From Macrotis lagotis (taxonomy: Eukaryota > Chordata > Mammalia > Peramelemorphia > Peramelidae): a stretch of DNA of 64,000 nt. Below are positions 47,557 to 59,779 of this stretch, in pieces. The first letter of the stretch is position 1. The number at the start of each line of letters is the position of its first letter. The stretch covers positions 202,964,685 to 203,028,684 of the forward strand of contig NC_133662.1 in the NCBI RefSeq assembly GCF_037893015.1, in the 5' to 3' direction. Under the pieces are notes generated by a model. That model saw nothing but the letters and a program-made list of their open reading frames with translations. It had not been told where the DNA came from and did no database searches. A program made the translations under genes and the position numbers.

Positions 47557-48597
47557 TTTATTTATTTTATTAATTTATTAATTTTTTGAATCAAATTTAG
47601 AAAGAAAACAAGCCATTGCCCAATTTGACAAATAGCCAAAGGATATGCAAAGGCAATTTACAGCTGAGGAAATCAAAACTCTCCATTGTCTTAATGAAAA
47701 AATGGACTAAATCATCACTGATTAGAGAAATGCATATTAAAAAATCTCTAAGGTACCACCTCACATATCTCAGACTTGCCAGTATGAACAGAAAAGACAA
47801 TCATTAATGTTGAAAGGGATTTGGCATATCTGGGGCACTAAAGCATTGTTGGTGTAGCTATGAATTCATCCAAACTTTCTGGAGAGCAATTTGGAATTAC
47901 ACTCAAAGGGCAATAAAAATTTTACCTTTGATTCTTTGATCCTTTGATTCAAACTTTGATCCACCCTTTGATCCAACAATGCTGAGTTGATAACCAGCAG
48001 AAATCATGAAAAAGGGTAAAACATCACTTGTGCAAGAATATTCAAGCAGTTCTCTTTGTGGTGGCAAAGAATTGGAAATTGATTGAATGTCCATCAATTG
48101 GGGTATGGTTGAATAAATTGTTGTATAGTTATGTTATGTAATACTATATTTTTCTATTATAAACCAGGAGGGATGGAAATTCAAAAAGGTCTGCATGGAT
48201 TTGCATGAACTGATGCTGAGTGAGATGAGCAGAACCATAAAAACAATTGTACACCCTATAAGCAATATGGAGTTGATGATCAATCTTAATGGACTTGCTC
48301 ATTTCATTTGGGGTATCTGTGTTGGATAATACCATCTGTATCCAAAGAAAGTATTGGAGTTTAAACAGAGACCAAAGACTATAACCTTTAATTTAAAAAA
48401 GATCTTATTATGTAATTTTTCTACCTCTTATATTTTATTTTTTCCTTAAGGATATGTTTTTTCTGTCAACACATTCAGTGGTGATCTATGTATAGCATGG
48501 AAACAATGTAAGGACTAACAGATTGCCTTCTGTGGGGAGTGGGGGGAGGCAAGTGAAATTGAGGAAAAATTGTAAAATTTAAAAAAACACTAAATAT

Positions 48598-49050
48598 AAA
48601 AAAGGAAAAAAATGGAAGACATATATGAACTGATATAAACCAAAGCTAACAGAACTAGCAGATAATTGTAAACAGTAATGTACATATTGTAATATTGATC
48701 AACTATTAAATACTTAGCTGCTATAACAAATACAATGATCCATGATAAACATCCATGAAGTCATGATGAAAAATACTCTCTACCTTCAGCAAAAAACAAA
48801 ACAAAACTATGTATTTTAAATATATATTGAAACAAAAGTTTCTCACTTTATTTTTCTTCTTTTATAGAGCTATAACTATTATGGAAATATTTTTAGGTGA
48901 TTTCACATGTATAATTAATATCTTTTGAGTTGCTTTTGTAGGAGTTTAAGGAAGCGTGGAAGGAAGAGAGAATATTTGGAACCCAAAATCTAAAAGAAAT
49001 GACTGTTGAAAATAAATGAATATATAAATGTATTTTAATATATATATATA
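48598..49050 (+). mobile_element. L1-B, 3' UTR (part 4) and end
   Basis: Picks up with ATGGAAGACATATATGAACTG, exactly continuing L1-B from 41926, then AATCATGATGAAAAATACTCTC-type 3' UTR text, and ends GAAAATAAATGAATATATAAATG followed by a TA-rich run (to about 49088). Confidence 0.75.
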
Positions 49051-49056
49051 AATACA

Positions 49057-49087
<31 letters not shown>

Positions 49088-49088
49088 A
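49050..49088. repeat. (TA)n simple sequence at the L1-B tail
   Basis: TATATA runs with an AAATACATATATTTT interruption. Confidence 0.85.
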
Positions 49089-49239
49089 TATCTATTTCTT
49101 CTTTTTTTCTGGAGAGACCAGATATTATCCTCTATAATTTTAATGCCTTACTGTTTTGCTCTATAAATATTGCTGGAGCTCAGGAGGAGGATTAGGGAAT
49201 GTAGTCAGCCCTAGACTGGAATCATGTTGATTGTAGAAA

Positions 49240-49375
49240 TAACAATAACACCTGTCAGTTATGTAGATCTTTAACCTTTGAAAAATGTTTTATAACCTTT
49301 TTCTCATTTAAGCTCACAATACCCCTATGAATAAGGCATAATATGAACTACAAATATACAGATAAGACATAGACC
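49240..49375 (-). repeat. MIR-type CORE-SINE, antisense
   Basis: GTAGATCTTTAACCTTTGAAAAATGTTTTATAACC, AAGCTCACAATACCCCTATGAATAAGG and ATACAGATAAGAC follow the antisense MIR 3' end order. Confidence 0.65.
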
Positions 49376-49749
49376 TTATATTATAAAAGAGAGGATATGG
49401 TAAGTGCAATTTTTGATGCCAAGCAAAATCCAGGCACAATAGTGGCAAAAATGAGAAGCTAGAATGCTTAAAGAAGCAAAAATGATACCTTTAATTGATA
49501 TTGAGTAGGACCTTTGGGAAGACATGGGATTTGATCAGAAAATAAAATAAAATAAAAATGAATAGAAAATGGGTGAATTTATAAGATTTTGACAAGGAAT
49601 GGCAAAGAAAACTTTCCTCAGAGAGTAAGGTAACATGATAAGGTGAAATGGCACATAGGTAACTATTTAAAATGAAGAGCAATTAAGGCAGAAAAAAGTA
49701 GGAGTAAAAAATAAAATGATTAAATCCAACCTCCTTTATTTCTTGAACT

Positions 49750-49920
49750 TCTATAATGTCAGAATTCATAGACATGGAATTGTAGAATTTAAAGACCACT
49801 TAGTCATTCTCTCCTCATTATATGGACAAGGAAACTGAGACCTGGATCATTTATGTGATTTTTCTCAAAAGGTCTCATAGTAAATAAATGGACTGAAATT
49901 TTCATTCAACTCTTTTGTCT
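49750..49920 (-). repeat. MIR-type CORE-SINE fragment
   Basis: GGACAAGGAAACTGAGACCTGG and TGATTTTTCTCAAAAGGTCTCATAG match the MIR CORE and tRNA-proximal text in antisense order. Confidence 0.55.
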
Positions 49921-50399
49921 GATTTTAATACCAATTTAAAACTTCACACAACTCAAATTTACTTTTTTATATACATGTTTTATTTGTCAATAAAACCTGT
50001 ACTCCTTCAGGATTAGGACTGTTTTGATTTATTTTTGTGTATGCAGCATTTATCAGAATTCCTCGAATATCAAATAGTTGTATTTTTGATGAACTGAATT
50101 ATTATATAAAAATCAAAGAAATATCAACTTTCTGTGAACAAGAACCAGAATTTGAACATAGACCTTCTCATTCAAATTCTTTGCTCAGGCCACTATTTCA
50201 TAATGCTAATTACTAGCTGAATATTTGTTCAATTTCTTTATTTGAAAAAATAGGAATGAAAATGTTTCTTCTACTAGCATCAGTAGTACTCTTGTGAAAA
50301 GATTCTTAATTTGTATAAATATGAGATTGTTGCGAGGGGGAAGAGACAAAGCTGATAGATTTTGAGGCTAAACAAAAAAGTGGTATTAACATAAAGATA

Positions 50400-50650
50400 A
50401 TGATTGAAGCTAGCATTTTTCTAAAGCAGTTTAAGGTTTCTGAAATATTTTGACTACATTATTCCTTTTGAACTTCACAACATCCCTTCAAGTCAGGTAT
50501 TATTATGTCAATTTAAAAAGGAGGAAATAATTGAGGATAGTTTAGTGACTTACCTTGGACATGAAACTTTAACTATGAGTCACAATGTAAATTTTTGTCT
50601 TTCTAGTGCTTAGTCAAGTTCAGATTCTATTCACTATGCCACCTAGATAT
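50400..50650 (-). repeat. MIR-type CORE-SINE, antisense, long copy
   Basis: TCTAAAGCAGTTTAAGG, AACTTCACAACATCCCTTCAAGTCAGGTATTATTATG, then GATTCTATTCACTATGCCACC. A nearly complete but diverged copy. Confidence 0.7.
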
Positions 50651-50744
50651 TTCAAAGAATTAGAGAATTTGATTAGGGACAGGCAGTGACACTATGCCAC
50701 AAAAGATGTTTGAGGTTTATATATAGTAAAGGCAATGTGGTTGT

Positions 50745-52375
50745 GGGATTGGGGTGGAATCAAGATGGCAGAAAGAAACAAAGAATTTCCTTAAGAAACA
50801 AGGTCAATAAAAATTCTAAATGGTTTCTGGAGCAACAGACAAAAAAAACAAAGCAGAACATTCTTAGCTAATGATATCTTGGAGTTAATGCTATCTTGGA
50901 AGGACTTCAAGAAAGATCTGTTCCACTTGGATGCAGAGAAGCTTGGTCCAGTGCAGTTGGTGCACTGGTTCCTCAAGTGAGGTCTCTAGGTCCTGCTTCC
51001 ATAAACTGGTGGCAAAAATAAGGCAACTGGGTGGCCTCCAGGCCCAGGACAGAAGGTAAATTATGAGATTCATAAGACCAGCACAGAGAGCACAAAGAGG
51101 CCAAGCAATACTACTGCTATGGGGAAATCACTGCCAGAGGGGAGATTGAATGCCTGGAAGGCTAGTGAGCACTCTTCAACCCCAAGTCCAGGAAACACTG
51201 AGGCCCAGGAACAGAGCTCTACTTTAAGAACCATGACCTAGATTAAAGATGAGCAAGAAAAAGAGGAAAGCTCTAATTATAAATAGTTATTTGTTAATAT
51301 GGAAGATCAAAGCAAAATTTCTGAAGACATTATAAACAAGCTCAAATATGATGACCCAGAGGGGAATATGATTGTGTCTCCAGTCCAAAAAGTGCTTTTG
51401 GAAGAGATCAAAAATGAGTTAAAATCAAGTAAAAGACTTGGGGAAAAAAGAAATGGGAGGTATACAAGAGAGATTCAGCAGAATAGAAAAGGAAACACAA
51501 AAAATGACTAAAGAAAATAGCTCCTTTAAAATATAATTGGGCAAAGGCTAAATAAAACATCATTTTAAAAATAAGAAAAAAAAACTACTTTAATAAAGTT
51601 GCCAAATGGAAAAAGAAAACATCAACTGCCTTAAAAATAGATTTTGTGAAATGGAAAAGGAAGTGCAAAAGCTAATTGAAGAAACTAATACCTTGAAAAT
51701 TAGAAATTGAAGGGTAGAAATCCTGATTTCAGACAAAGTAAAAGCAAAATTGATCTAACTGAAAGCTATAGGGAAGGAAAGTACATCTTCGTTAGAGGTA
51801 CCATAGGCAATGTAGTTAGATCATTAATAATCATATGCATGAAATGGAGTACCAACCAAATTCTTAGAGAAGAAACCAAATGAGTTACAGGGAGACAAAG
51901 ACAATAAAACTTTAGTTGTAGGGAACTTCAACCAACCACTCTCAGAATTAGATAAATCTAACCACAAAAATAAATAAGAAGGAAATTAAGAAGGTGAATA
52001 GAATATTTAAAAAACTTATATATGATAGAAATTGAATGGGAATGGAAAAGAATATATCTTTTTCTTCTCTGTGTTTCATGGCACCTATACAAAAATTGAT
52101 CATGTATTGGGGCAGAAATACCTCACAAAGGTAGAAATATTAAATGCATCCTTTTTCAGATAATGATGCAATAAAAATTATATACATATATATATATATA
52201 TATTTATATATGTTAATGGCCTATGAGGAGAAAAACAAACCAAAAATGAATTGAATACTGAGTAACCTAATTTTAAAGATTGAGTAAATCAAGCAGGAAA
52301 TCCTATAAATAATCAGCAATTTCATCCAAGAAAATGACAAGAGCATAATATTGAAGTTCATGGGACACAATTAAT
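50745..52375 (+). mobile_element. L1-G, 5' half (5' UTR, ORF1 start, endonuclease), internally deleted
   Basis: Starts GGGTGGAATCAAGATGGCAG. 5' UTR to about 51295; an ORF1 start at 51299 (MEDQSKISEDIINKLKYDDP, open for 70 codons) with a coiled-coil, up to about 51715. There the text jumps directly to the ORF2 endonuclease region (GAAATCCTGATTTCAGACAAAG), so the ORF1 C-terminus, inter-ORF region and ORF2 start are missing (about 1.5-2 kb relative to L1-F). It continues to GGGACACAATTAATTCTTC, where L1-H interrupts. Confidence 0.75.
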
Positions 52376-53387
52376 TCTTCGATTGATAGTCAAAGGATAT
52401 GAACAAACAGTTTTCAAATGAAGAAATTAAAGTTACATATAATCATATGACAAAGTGCTCCAAATTATTATTGATTACATAAATGCAAATTAAGACAAAA
52501 ATGAAGTATCATTTCACACCTATCAGACTGACTAAGATGAGAAAAATGGAAAATGATTAATGTTGGAGAGGTTGTGGGAGAATTGGGACATTGATACATT
52601 ACTGGTGGAATTGTCAATGGATCCAACTTTTTGGAGAGCAATATGTAACTATTCCCAAAGAGCAACAAAACTGTTTATACCCTTTGATCCAACAATTCTA
52701 ATTCTAAGTCTATAACCAGAAGAAATTATTCAAATGGGAAAAGTCCTACATGTTCCAAAATATTCATAGCAGCTCATTTTATAGTGGCAAAGAACTGGAG
52801 ATTGAAGCAATGCTCATCAATTGGGAAATGACTAAACAAGTTATTGTTCATGAATACTATGGAATACTACTGTTCTATTAGAAACCATAAATGGTAGAAG
52901 TCTAGAGAAGCATGGAGTGACTTATGGGATCTGATGCTGAGCAAAGGGAGTAGAACAAAGAGAGCCATGCACACATCAATGGCAACATTATGAGATGAAT
53001 ATCCTTGATGGAAGCAGCTCCTCTTGGCAGTCCAGAGAATTAGAACAACTGTATTTGACTAGCTATAGACTATATTATCCCCATACAGAGAAAGTAAAAC
53101 AAAACAAAACAAAACACACAGAAAACAAACCCTCCTGAATCTGCTGAACACTTTATAAAAATTATCACTTATGGATCTCTTTCCCTTAATCCTAATTCTT
53201 TATACCAAAAATTACTAACTTTTATCAAATGTTTATCAAAATATGTATGTAAAATGCTAACCTGACTGTTCCTTGCTGTGGGGAGGGGGGTTGGAAGGGA
53301 GGGTAGATGGAAATTTTGTAACTTAAAAATATGCATGTACATATGGATGAAAATAAATAAACAAATAAATAAATGAATAACATATGA

Positions 53388-53417
<30 letters not shown>
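52376..53417 (+). mobile_element. L1-H, 5'-truncated L1 3' end, inserted in L1-G
   Basis: ORF2 C-terminus (GTCAAAGGATATGAACAAACAG onward, CCTTTGATCCAACAATTCTAATTC) and 3' UTR of the same subfamily as L1-E, ending in an (AAT)n tail at 53391-53416. Host text AGTTCATGGGACACA on the left and AATTCATAGGATACAG on the right looks like the target-site duplication. Confidence 0.8.
53391..53416. repeat. (AAT)n, tail of L1-H
   Basis: A pure AAT run replacing the poly-A tail. Confidence 0.9.
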
Positions 53418-53418
<1 letters not shown>

Positions 53419-55634
53419 TCATAGGATACAGCCAAAACAGCTATTAGGGTTAATTTTATGTCTAGATGCTTAACTGAATAAATTAGAAAAAGGATTAATC
53501 AATTAGAAATGAAACTAAAAAAAGTAATAAAAAGAACCAAAAATCCTCAAATAAAACCTCATTGATAAATTCTTAAACTCAATGAGAGATTAATAAAATT
53601 AAAAATAAGAAAACAGTTAAACTAATAAATAAAACAGTAGTTTTATGAAAAACAAAATAGATTAATCTTAATCTGATTTAAAATAAAGACAAAATGGCCA
53701 ATTTCAAAAATCAAAAAGGTGAACTCAGCACCAATGAGGAAGAAATTAAAGTAAAAATTTGGAGTTATTTTGTTTAACTTGTATGCTAATAAATTTGATA
53801 ATCTAAGTGAAATGGATGAATATTTACAAAAATATAAACCTCCCAGATTAATAAAAGGGAAAATATACTACTTAAATAACTTCATTTAGGGAAAAGAAAT
53901 TGAAGAAACCACAAGTAAATTCCCTAAAAATGTCTAGGCACAGATGGATTTACAAGTGAATTCTACTAAATATGTTAAGAGTAATTAATTTTAATTCTAT
54001 ATAAAATATTTGAAAAATTAGGGGAAGGAGTTCTGTTAATTATAAATTTTATACTGCCAATTATGAAAACACCATGATCCTGATACCTAAAGAACCAAAA
54101 AAAAAGGAAATTATAGACCAATTTCCCTAATGAATATTGAAGGAAAATTTTAGCAAAGAGATTATAATTTATTCCCAAGATAATACTTCATGATCAGGTT
54201 TTATCTATACCAGATAGGCAGGGATTGTTCATTATCAGGAAAACAATCAGCATATGTGGTTATATTAATAACAAAATTGCAGATTTCCTATGATTATCTC
54301 AAAAAATATTAAGAAAACTTTTGGAGTTTTCCTTAAAATAGTTAACAGTATTTAACTAAAACAATCAGCAAGAATTATAGGTAATGGTCAAGCTACCAAT
54401 AATACCATTTCCAATAAGATCAGTATTGGAAAAAGGATACCCATTATCACCACTATTGCTCAATACTGTATTAGAAATATTAACTTTTTCAGTAAGAAAA
54501 TAAAATGAAATTGAAGGAATTAGAATAGGCAATGAGGAAAGAAAACTTTCACTCTTTGCAAATAAAATAATGGCATATTTATGAGGCTATCTAAACCCCA
54601 TAAAATCACCTAAAATCTACTTGAAAAAATTAATAACTTCAGCAAAGTAGCAGGATATTAAATAAACCCCATAGAAATCATGAACACTTCTATATGACCA
54701 GTGAAGTCCAACAAGAAATAGAAAGAAAAATTCCACTTAAAATAACTGTAGACAACATAAAATGATTGACGTTCTACCTCCTCACCATTTTAACAAAATT
54801 ACAAACACTTTTTCACAAAACTAAAGTCAGATATAACCAATTGGAAAAATGTCAATTGCTCATGGGTATTCCAGGTTAATATAATAAAAATGATGATTCT
54901 ATCTAAAGTAAATTACTTTTTCAGTGCCATATCAATCAAACTACCAAAAAACATATTTAACAGAGCCAGAAAAAAATTCATCTGGATTAGACAAAGATAA
55001 AAAATATCGAGGAAATTTATGGAAAAAAATGCAAAAGAAGGTGATATAGCTGTAGGAGATCAAAAACTATAGTATAAAATAGCAGTCATCATAACTGTCT
55101 ATGACTGGCTAAGAAATAAAGAAGTGGATCAGCAGAATAGAATAGCTACAAAAGAGACAGTAGTAAATGACTGAAGTGATCTACTGTTGATAAACCCAAA
55201 GATTGTAGTTCTGAGATAAGAACTTAATATTTGACACACACTCCTGGGGAAACTGGAAAGTAGTTTGGTAAAAACTAGGCATAGACTGAAATCCTATACC
55301 AAAAGAAGTTGGAAATGGATACAGAATTTATACTTAAAGATTGATGCCATGGGTCAATTAAGGAAATAATAAATAGTTCAAAATGTGTCTGATCTATGGA
55401 AAGAAGTTTATGATCAAACAAGAAATACAGAACATTATAAAATGCAACAGTGATAGTTTTGATTATATTTAATTAAAAAGTATCTACAGAAACAAAACAC
55501 AGTCAAGATTAAAAGTAATACAAACAAACAAAACTGCCACAACCAAGATTAAAAGAAATGTAGTAAGTTGGGAAATAATTCTTACAACTATTATTTCTGA
55601 TAAATGACTCATTTCTAAGACATACATAAATGCA

Positions 55635-55707
<73 letters not shown>

Positions 55708-56755
55708 GTATATATCATGGAAATGAGTCAAATTTATGAAAAAAATCATTCCCCATTTGATAAATGGTCAAAGAATATGCAAAGGCAATTCTCACTTGAT
55801 GAAATCAAAGTTATGTGTATAGTCATATAAAAATTGCTTTAAATCATTATTGACTAGAGAGATGCAATTTAAAACATCTCTGAGGTACTGTCTCATACCT
55901 ATCATATTGGCCAATATGGCTAGAAAGGAAAATGATCAATGTTGAAGGGGATGTGGGAAAAACTGGAACAGTACTGTATTATTGGTGGTGGTGTGAAATG
56001 ATCCAACTTTTATGAAGAACAATTTGGAATTATATCAAAAGGGCAATAAAGCTGTGTACACCTTTTGATCCAACAATATCTCTACTATATCCTGAAGAGA
56101 TAATGAAAAAGGGTAAAAATTCCACTTGCTTAAAATATTCCTTACTTCTCTTTTTTGAAGTGGTCAAAAATTGGAAATTGAGAGGATGCCCATCAATTGG
56201 GGAATGGCTGAATAAATTGTGGTATATGAATGCGATGGAACACTATTGTTCTATAAGAAATCTGGAAAGACTTGCATAAATTGATGTGGAGTGAAATGAG
56301 TAAAAGCAGAAGAACATCATATACACTAATGACAACTTAGGGTAGTGATCACCATTGATAGACTTGTTCATTTCTCCAGTACAATGATTATAGACAATTT
56401 AAAAAAAGACATTCTGAAGAATTGAAATAGAAAATACCATCCATATCCAGGGAAGGAACTGAGGAGTTTAAATGAAGACTAAAACTTATTACCTTCAATT
56501 TTTAAAAGTTATCTTCTATATTATTTAAGTTTTTTTCCTCTATTTTCTTTTTTCTGTTGGGATTTGATTCTTCTCTCACAACATGATCAATATGGATCTA
56601 TGTTTGGCATGGTTATAAATATAGAGCCTTTATTAGATTGCTTTCTGTCATGGGGAAAGGGGAGGGAAGGAAAAAAAGGAGCAAGAAAAATCTTGCAAAA
56701 ATAATTGGTAACAACTACTGTTGCATGTAGTTGGAAAAAATATAAATAAAACATT
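53418..56755 (+). mobile_element. L1-G, second part (ORF2 and 3' UTR)
   Basis: Resumes ORF2 with ACAGCCAAAACAGCTATTAGGG, passes RT (about 53700-54700), CTATGACTGGCTAAGAAATAAAG, the FDPTISLLYPEE-like C-terminus (56060-56110) and 3' UTR with CCATCCATATCCAGGGAAGGAACTG, ending at an A-rich stretch near 56755. Strongly decayed. Confidence 0.75.
55640..55714. repeat. (CA)n(TA)n compound microsatellite in L1-G
   Basis: CA run then TA run, at the ORF2 site equivalent to the AAATATATAGAGAG region. Confidence 0.95.
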
Positions 56756-57885
56756 GAAAGAAGGATTGCAAAAATTGGGCAACAATTTTCACCGTTAGTT
56801 TTTCTGATAACTTTTTTCAAAAATATAAAGAGAACAGAGCCAAATTTAAAAGAATGGAAGTTATTCTTCAATTGGCAGATGGTTAAAGGATATGAACAAT
56901 AGGTTTTCAGATGAATAAATTAAAGTCATATGTAATAATATTCAAAATGTTCCAAACCATTATTGATTGAAGATATACAAATTAAAACAACTTTGAGGCA
57001 CCATTTCACAGCTATCTGATTGGATAAAATGACAAAAAAGGAAAGTGATCAGTGTTGGAGAGGTTGTGGAGAAAATAGGACACTACAATATTGTGATTTG
57101 AACCAACCATTCTGAAGAAAAATTTGGAATTATACCCAAAGGGCAATAAATCTATGCATAGCCTTTGATCCAGCAATACCATTTATAAGGTCTATATTGC
57201 AAAGAGATCATAAAAAAGTGGAAAATATCCATTTGTACAAAAATATTTGCCGCAGTTATTTTCATAGTGTCAAAGAATTATAAAGTGAGGGCATGCCCAT
57301 CAGTTGAAGAATTGTTGGACAAATTGTGGTATATGAATGTCATAGAACACTATAATTCTATAAGAAATCATGAGGGACAGGGCTTCAGAATAGTTCTGGA
57401 AAGACTGGAATGAATTAATGTTGAGTGAAGTGAGCAGAAGCACAAGATCATAAACACATTAAAACAATATTATATGATAATCAACTATGATTGACTTGCT
57501 TATCTTAGCAGTACATTAATCAAAGACAATTCTATAGGTCATGTGATGGAATATAAAATCCCCATCCAGAGAAGGAACTATGGAGGCTGAATATAGAACA
57601 AATACTTCCATTTTCAATTTTTTAAATGTATTCTATGTTTTATGATTTATCCTCTCATGTTTTGTTTCCTTTCTATTCTGATTGATCTTTTACAATAATT
57701 AATATGGAAATATATTTAACATAGTTATACATATATAACCTATATTATACTGCATTCTGCAAGAAGGAACAAGGAGGGAATGTAGGAAAGGAGAAAAATA
57801 CAAAACTCAAAATCTTATTAAATTAATTGTTGAAAACTATCTTTCCAATGCAATTGGAAAAATAATTTAAGTAATAATTAAAAAA
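56756..57885 (+). mobile_element. L1-I, 5'-truncated L1 3' end, sense
   Basis: Starts in the ORF2 C-terminal region (AAAAATTGGGCAACAATTTTCACC), repeats the CCTTTGATCCAGCAATACCATTT landmark and 3' UTR text, ends ATGCAATTGGAAAAATAATTTAAG. It follows L1-G tail to head. Confidence 0.75.
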
Positions 57886-58428
57886 AGAAAGAAACTAAGA
57901 GTGGTTAGACTTTAGAAAACCCTGGAAAGTACTGCATGAACTGGTGCTGAATGTAGTGAGCAGAACCAGTAGAACATTGTACATGTTAACACCAACACTG
58001 TGAGATGGCTCAACTATAATGGATGTAGCTACTCTTAGCAGTTCAGTGATAAAACAAACAAACAAACAAAAAACCCTGAGAGAGCTATTCTGGAAAATAA
58101 TATCCAAATCCAGGGGAAAAACCAAATCAAACCAAAAAAAAAAACCCCACAACAAAACTTCCTTTGAAAATTTATTTTATAATTTTTTTCTTTCTCACCC
58201 CACCCCAACCTTTGTTCCTATTCTTCTCTTGCAACATGAATAATATGGAAATATGTTAAATGAGATTGGATATGTACAAATTAAATCTAGTAGTTCACTG
58301 CATTGAGGATGGGGAAGGAAGGGAAAATGATAGAAAAGTTTGGAACTAATAGCTTACAAATTGATGAATGTTGAAATCTATCTTTGTATTTAATAGAAAA
58401 TGAAATAAAATGAAAAAAATAGCTAGCA
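57886..58428 (+). mobile_element. L1-J, short 5'-truncated L1 3' end, sense
   Basis: Starts near the ORF2 end (AAAACCCTGGAAAGTACTGCATGAACTGGTGC), then 3' UTR to TGAAATAAAATGAAAAAAATAG. A third L1 3' end in a row. Confidence 0.75.
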
Positions 58429-58439
58429 TTGGGAAGTGG

Positions 58440-59599
58440 AAGCTATTGAGTTTTTTGAGATATTAAGAATCAGTAATCCAAAATAAAAAATGAAAACATA
58501 GAAGAAAATATAAAATACCTCATTGAAAAAATAACTGATATGGACAACATCTTTCAAGAATTCATAATGGAAAACTACCCCAATGTCATAGAATCAGAGG
58601 GTAAAATATCCATTGAAAGAATCCACCTATCACCTCCTGAAAGAAATACCAAAATGAAAATGTGAAGGAATACTGTAGCCAAATTCCAGAATTATCAGAT
58701 CAAGGAAAAGATACTATAGACAACCAGTAGGAAAGAATTGAAAGACCAAGGAGCCACAGTCAGGATTGTATAAATATAAGGTGTAGAATATGGTATACAG
58801 AGAACAAAGGAGCTTGGGCTACAACCAAGAAACAAATACCCTGCAAAATTGAGAATATTCTTTCAAGGAAAAAAGATGCACATTCAATGAAATAGGAGAT
58901 TATGAAAATTTCCTTATGAAAAGTCCACAGTTGAATAGAAAATTTGATCTACAAATACAAGATCATGAAAGTCTTTCAACAAGAGATAAAAGTGAAAAAT
59001 TCTTTTAAAGAAACTGTAGACAAAATAAAAACAAGTCAAATCCAAACTATCTGAAGAAAATTACAAAACACTTTTCACATAAATAAAATCAGATCTAAAC
59101 AATTAGGAAAAAATGCCAATTGCTCAAGGATAGGCTGAGTTAATATAATAAAAATGATAATTCTATCTAAATCAATTTACTTGATCAATTACAATCAGAC
59201 TATCAAGATATTATTTTAGAGGTTTAGAATAACAATATAATGACAAAATTCATAGGGAGGGCTACAAGGTCAAGAATATAAAGAATTAATTTTTAAAAGT
59301 GCACAGAAAGGTGGCCAGGCAAAACAAGTCTAAAACTATATTATAAAGAGACATTCATCAAAATTCTCTGGTTCTAAATAAGACATGGTGGGTCAGTGGA
59401 AGAGATCAGAGACAAAAGAAACAAAAGTAAATGATTATAGAAATCTTTTTGAGAAACACAAAGACTCTAATTTCTGTGATAAGAACTCACTATTTTGTTA
59501 CAAACAACTGGTAAAATTGGAAAATAAAATGAAATAAAATACATACAGATTCACAACTCACACTCTATACCAAGACAGTCCAAATAAATACAGAATTTG
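58440..59599 (+). mobile_element. L1-K, sense, ORF1 fragment fused to late ORF2
   Basis: 58480-59010 is ORF1 (ATACCTCATTGAAAAAATAACTG, GAAAGAATCCACCTATCACC, the RNA-binding domain). At about 59010 it switches to ORF2 after RT (CAAAACACTTTTCACATAAATAAAATC) and runs to CAAATAAATACAGAATTTG. About 3-4 kb between the two parts is missing. The element resumes at 63152. Confidence 0.7.
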
Positions 59600-59616
59600 T
59601 TTTTTAAAATTCATCT

Positions 59617-59779
59617 ACTGGGGTGGCTAGGTGGTGCAGTGGAAAGCACACTGGCCCTGGAGTCAGGAGAACCTGAGTTCAAATCCAGCCTCAGGCACTT
59701 AATAATTATCTAGCTGTGTGGCCTTGGCAAGCCACTTAGCCCCATTTGCCTTGCAAAAATCTGAAATAAAAATAAGTAA
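59617..59779 (+). repeat. Short marsupial SINE in the L1-L tail, sense, full length
   Basis: GGGGTGGCTAGGTGGTGCAG, GGCCCTGGAGTCAGGAGAACC, GCACTTAATAATTATCTAGC, CCCATTTGCCTTGCAAAAATC. Target-site duplications AAATTCATCTACT and AAATTTCATCTATT. One of the best-preserved SINEs here. Confidence 0.92.

Larger units (their letters stand above)
41927..48597 (+). mobile_element. L1-F, near full-length L1, sense, inserted in L1-B
   Basis: 5' end ATAGGGACTTCTGGCCACGATGAC; 5' UTR to about 42600; ORF1 about 42610-43680 with an opening stretch MKKDQEKGRPTENY, a coiled-coil, then RNA-binding text; inter-ORF with a CA run; ORF2 from about 44280 (FECEWDKLSH, frame-decayed NVNGI start) through endonuclease (44903-45109, SDHNAIKITCNN), RT (45395-46400, with TTTGCAGATACCTTGATTG in the FADD position reading FADT) and C-terminus to about 48210; 3' UTR to an A-rich end near 48597. 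A SINE splits it at 47403-47556. Frames are broken, but fewer stops per kb than in L1-B suggest it is younger. Confidence 0.9.

Noticed and set aside
3334-59779. tRNA-like segments with box A and box B at many sites
   Set aside because: Each is the head of a SINE with SINE body or target duplications. None has a full cloverleaf of a working tRNA gene.
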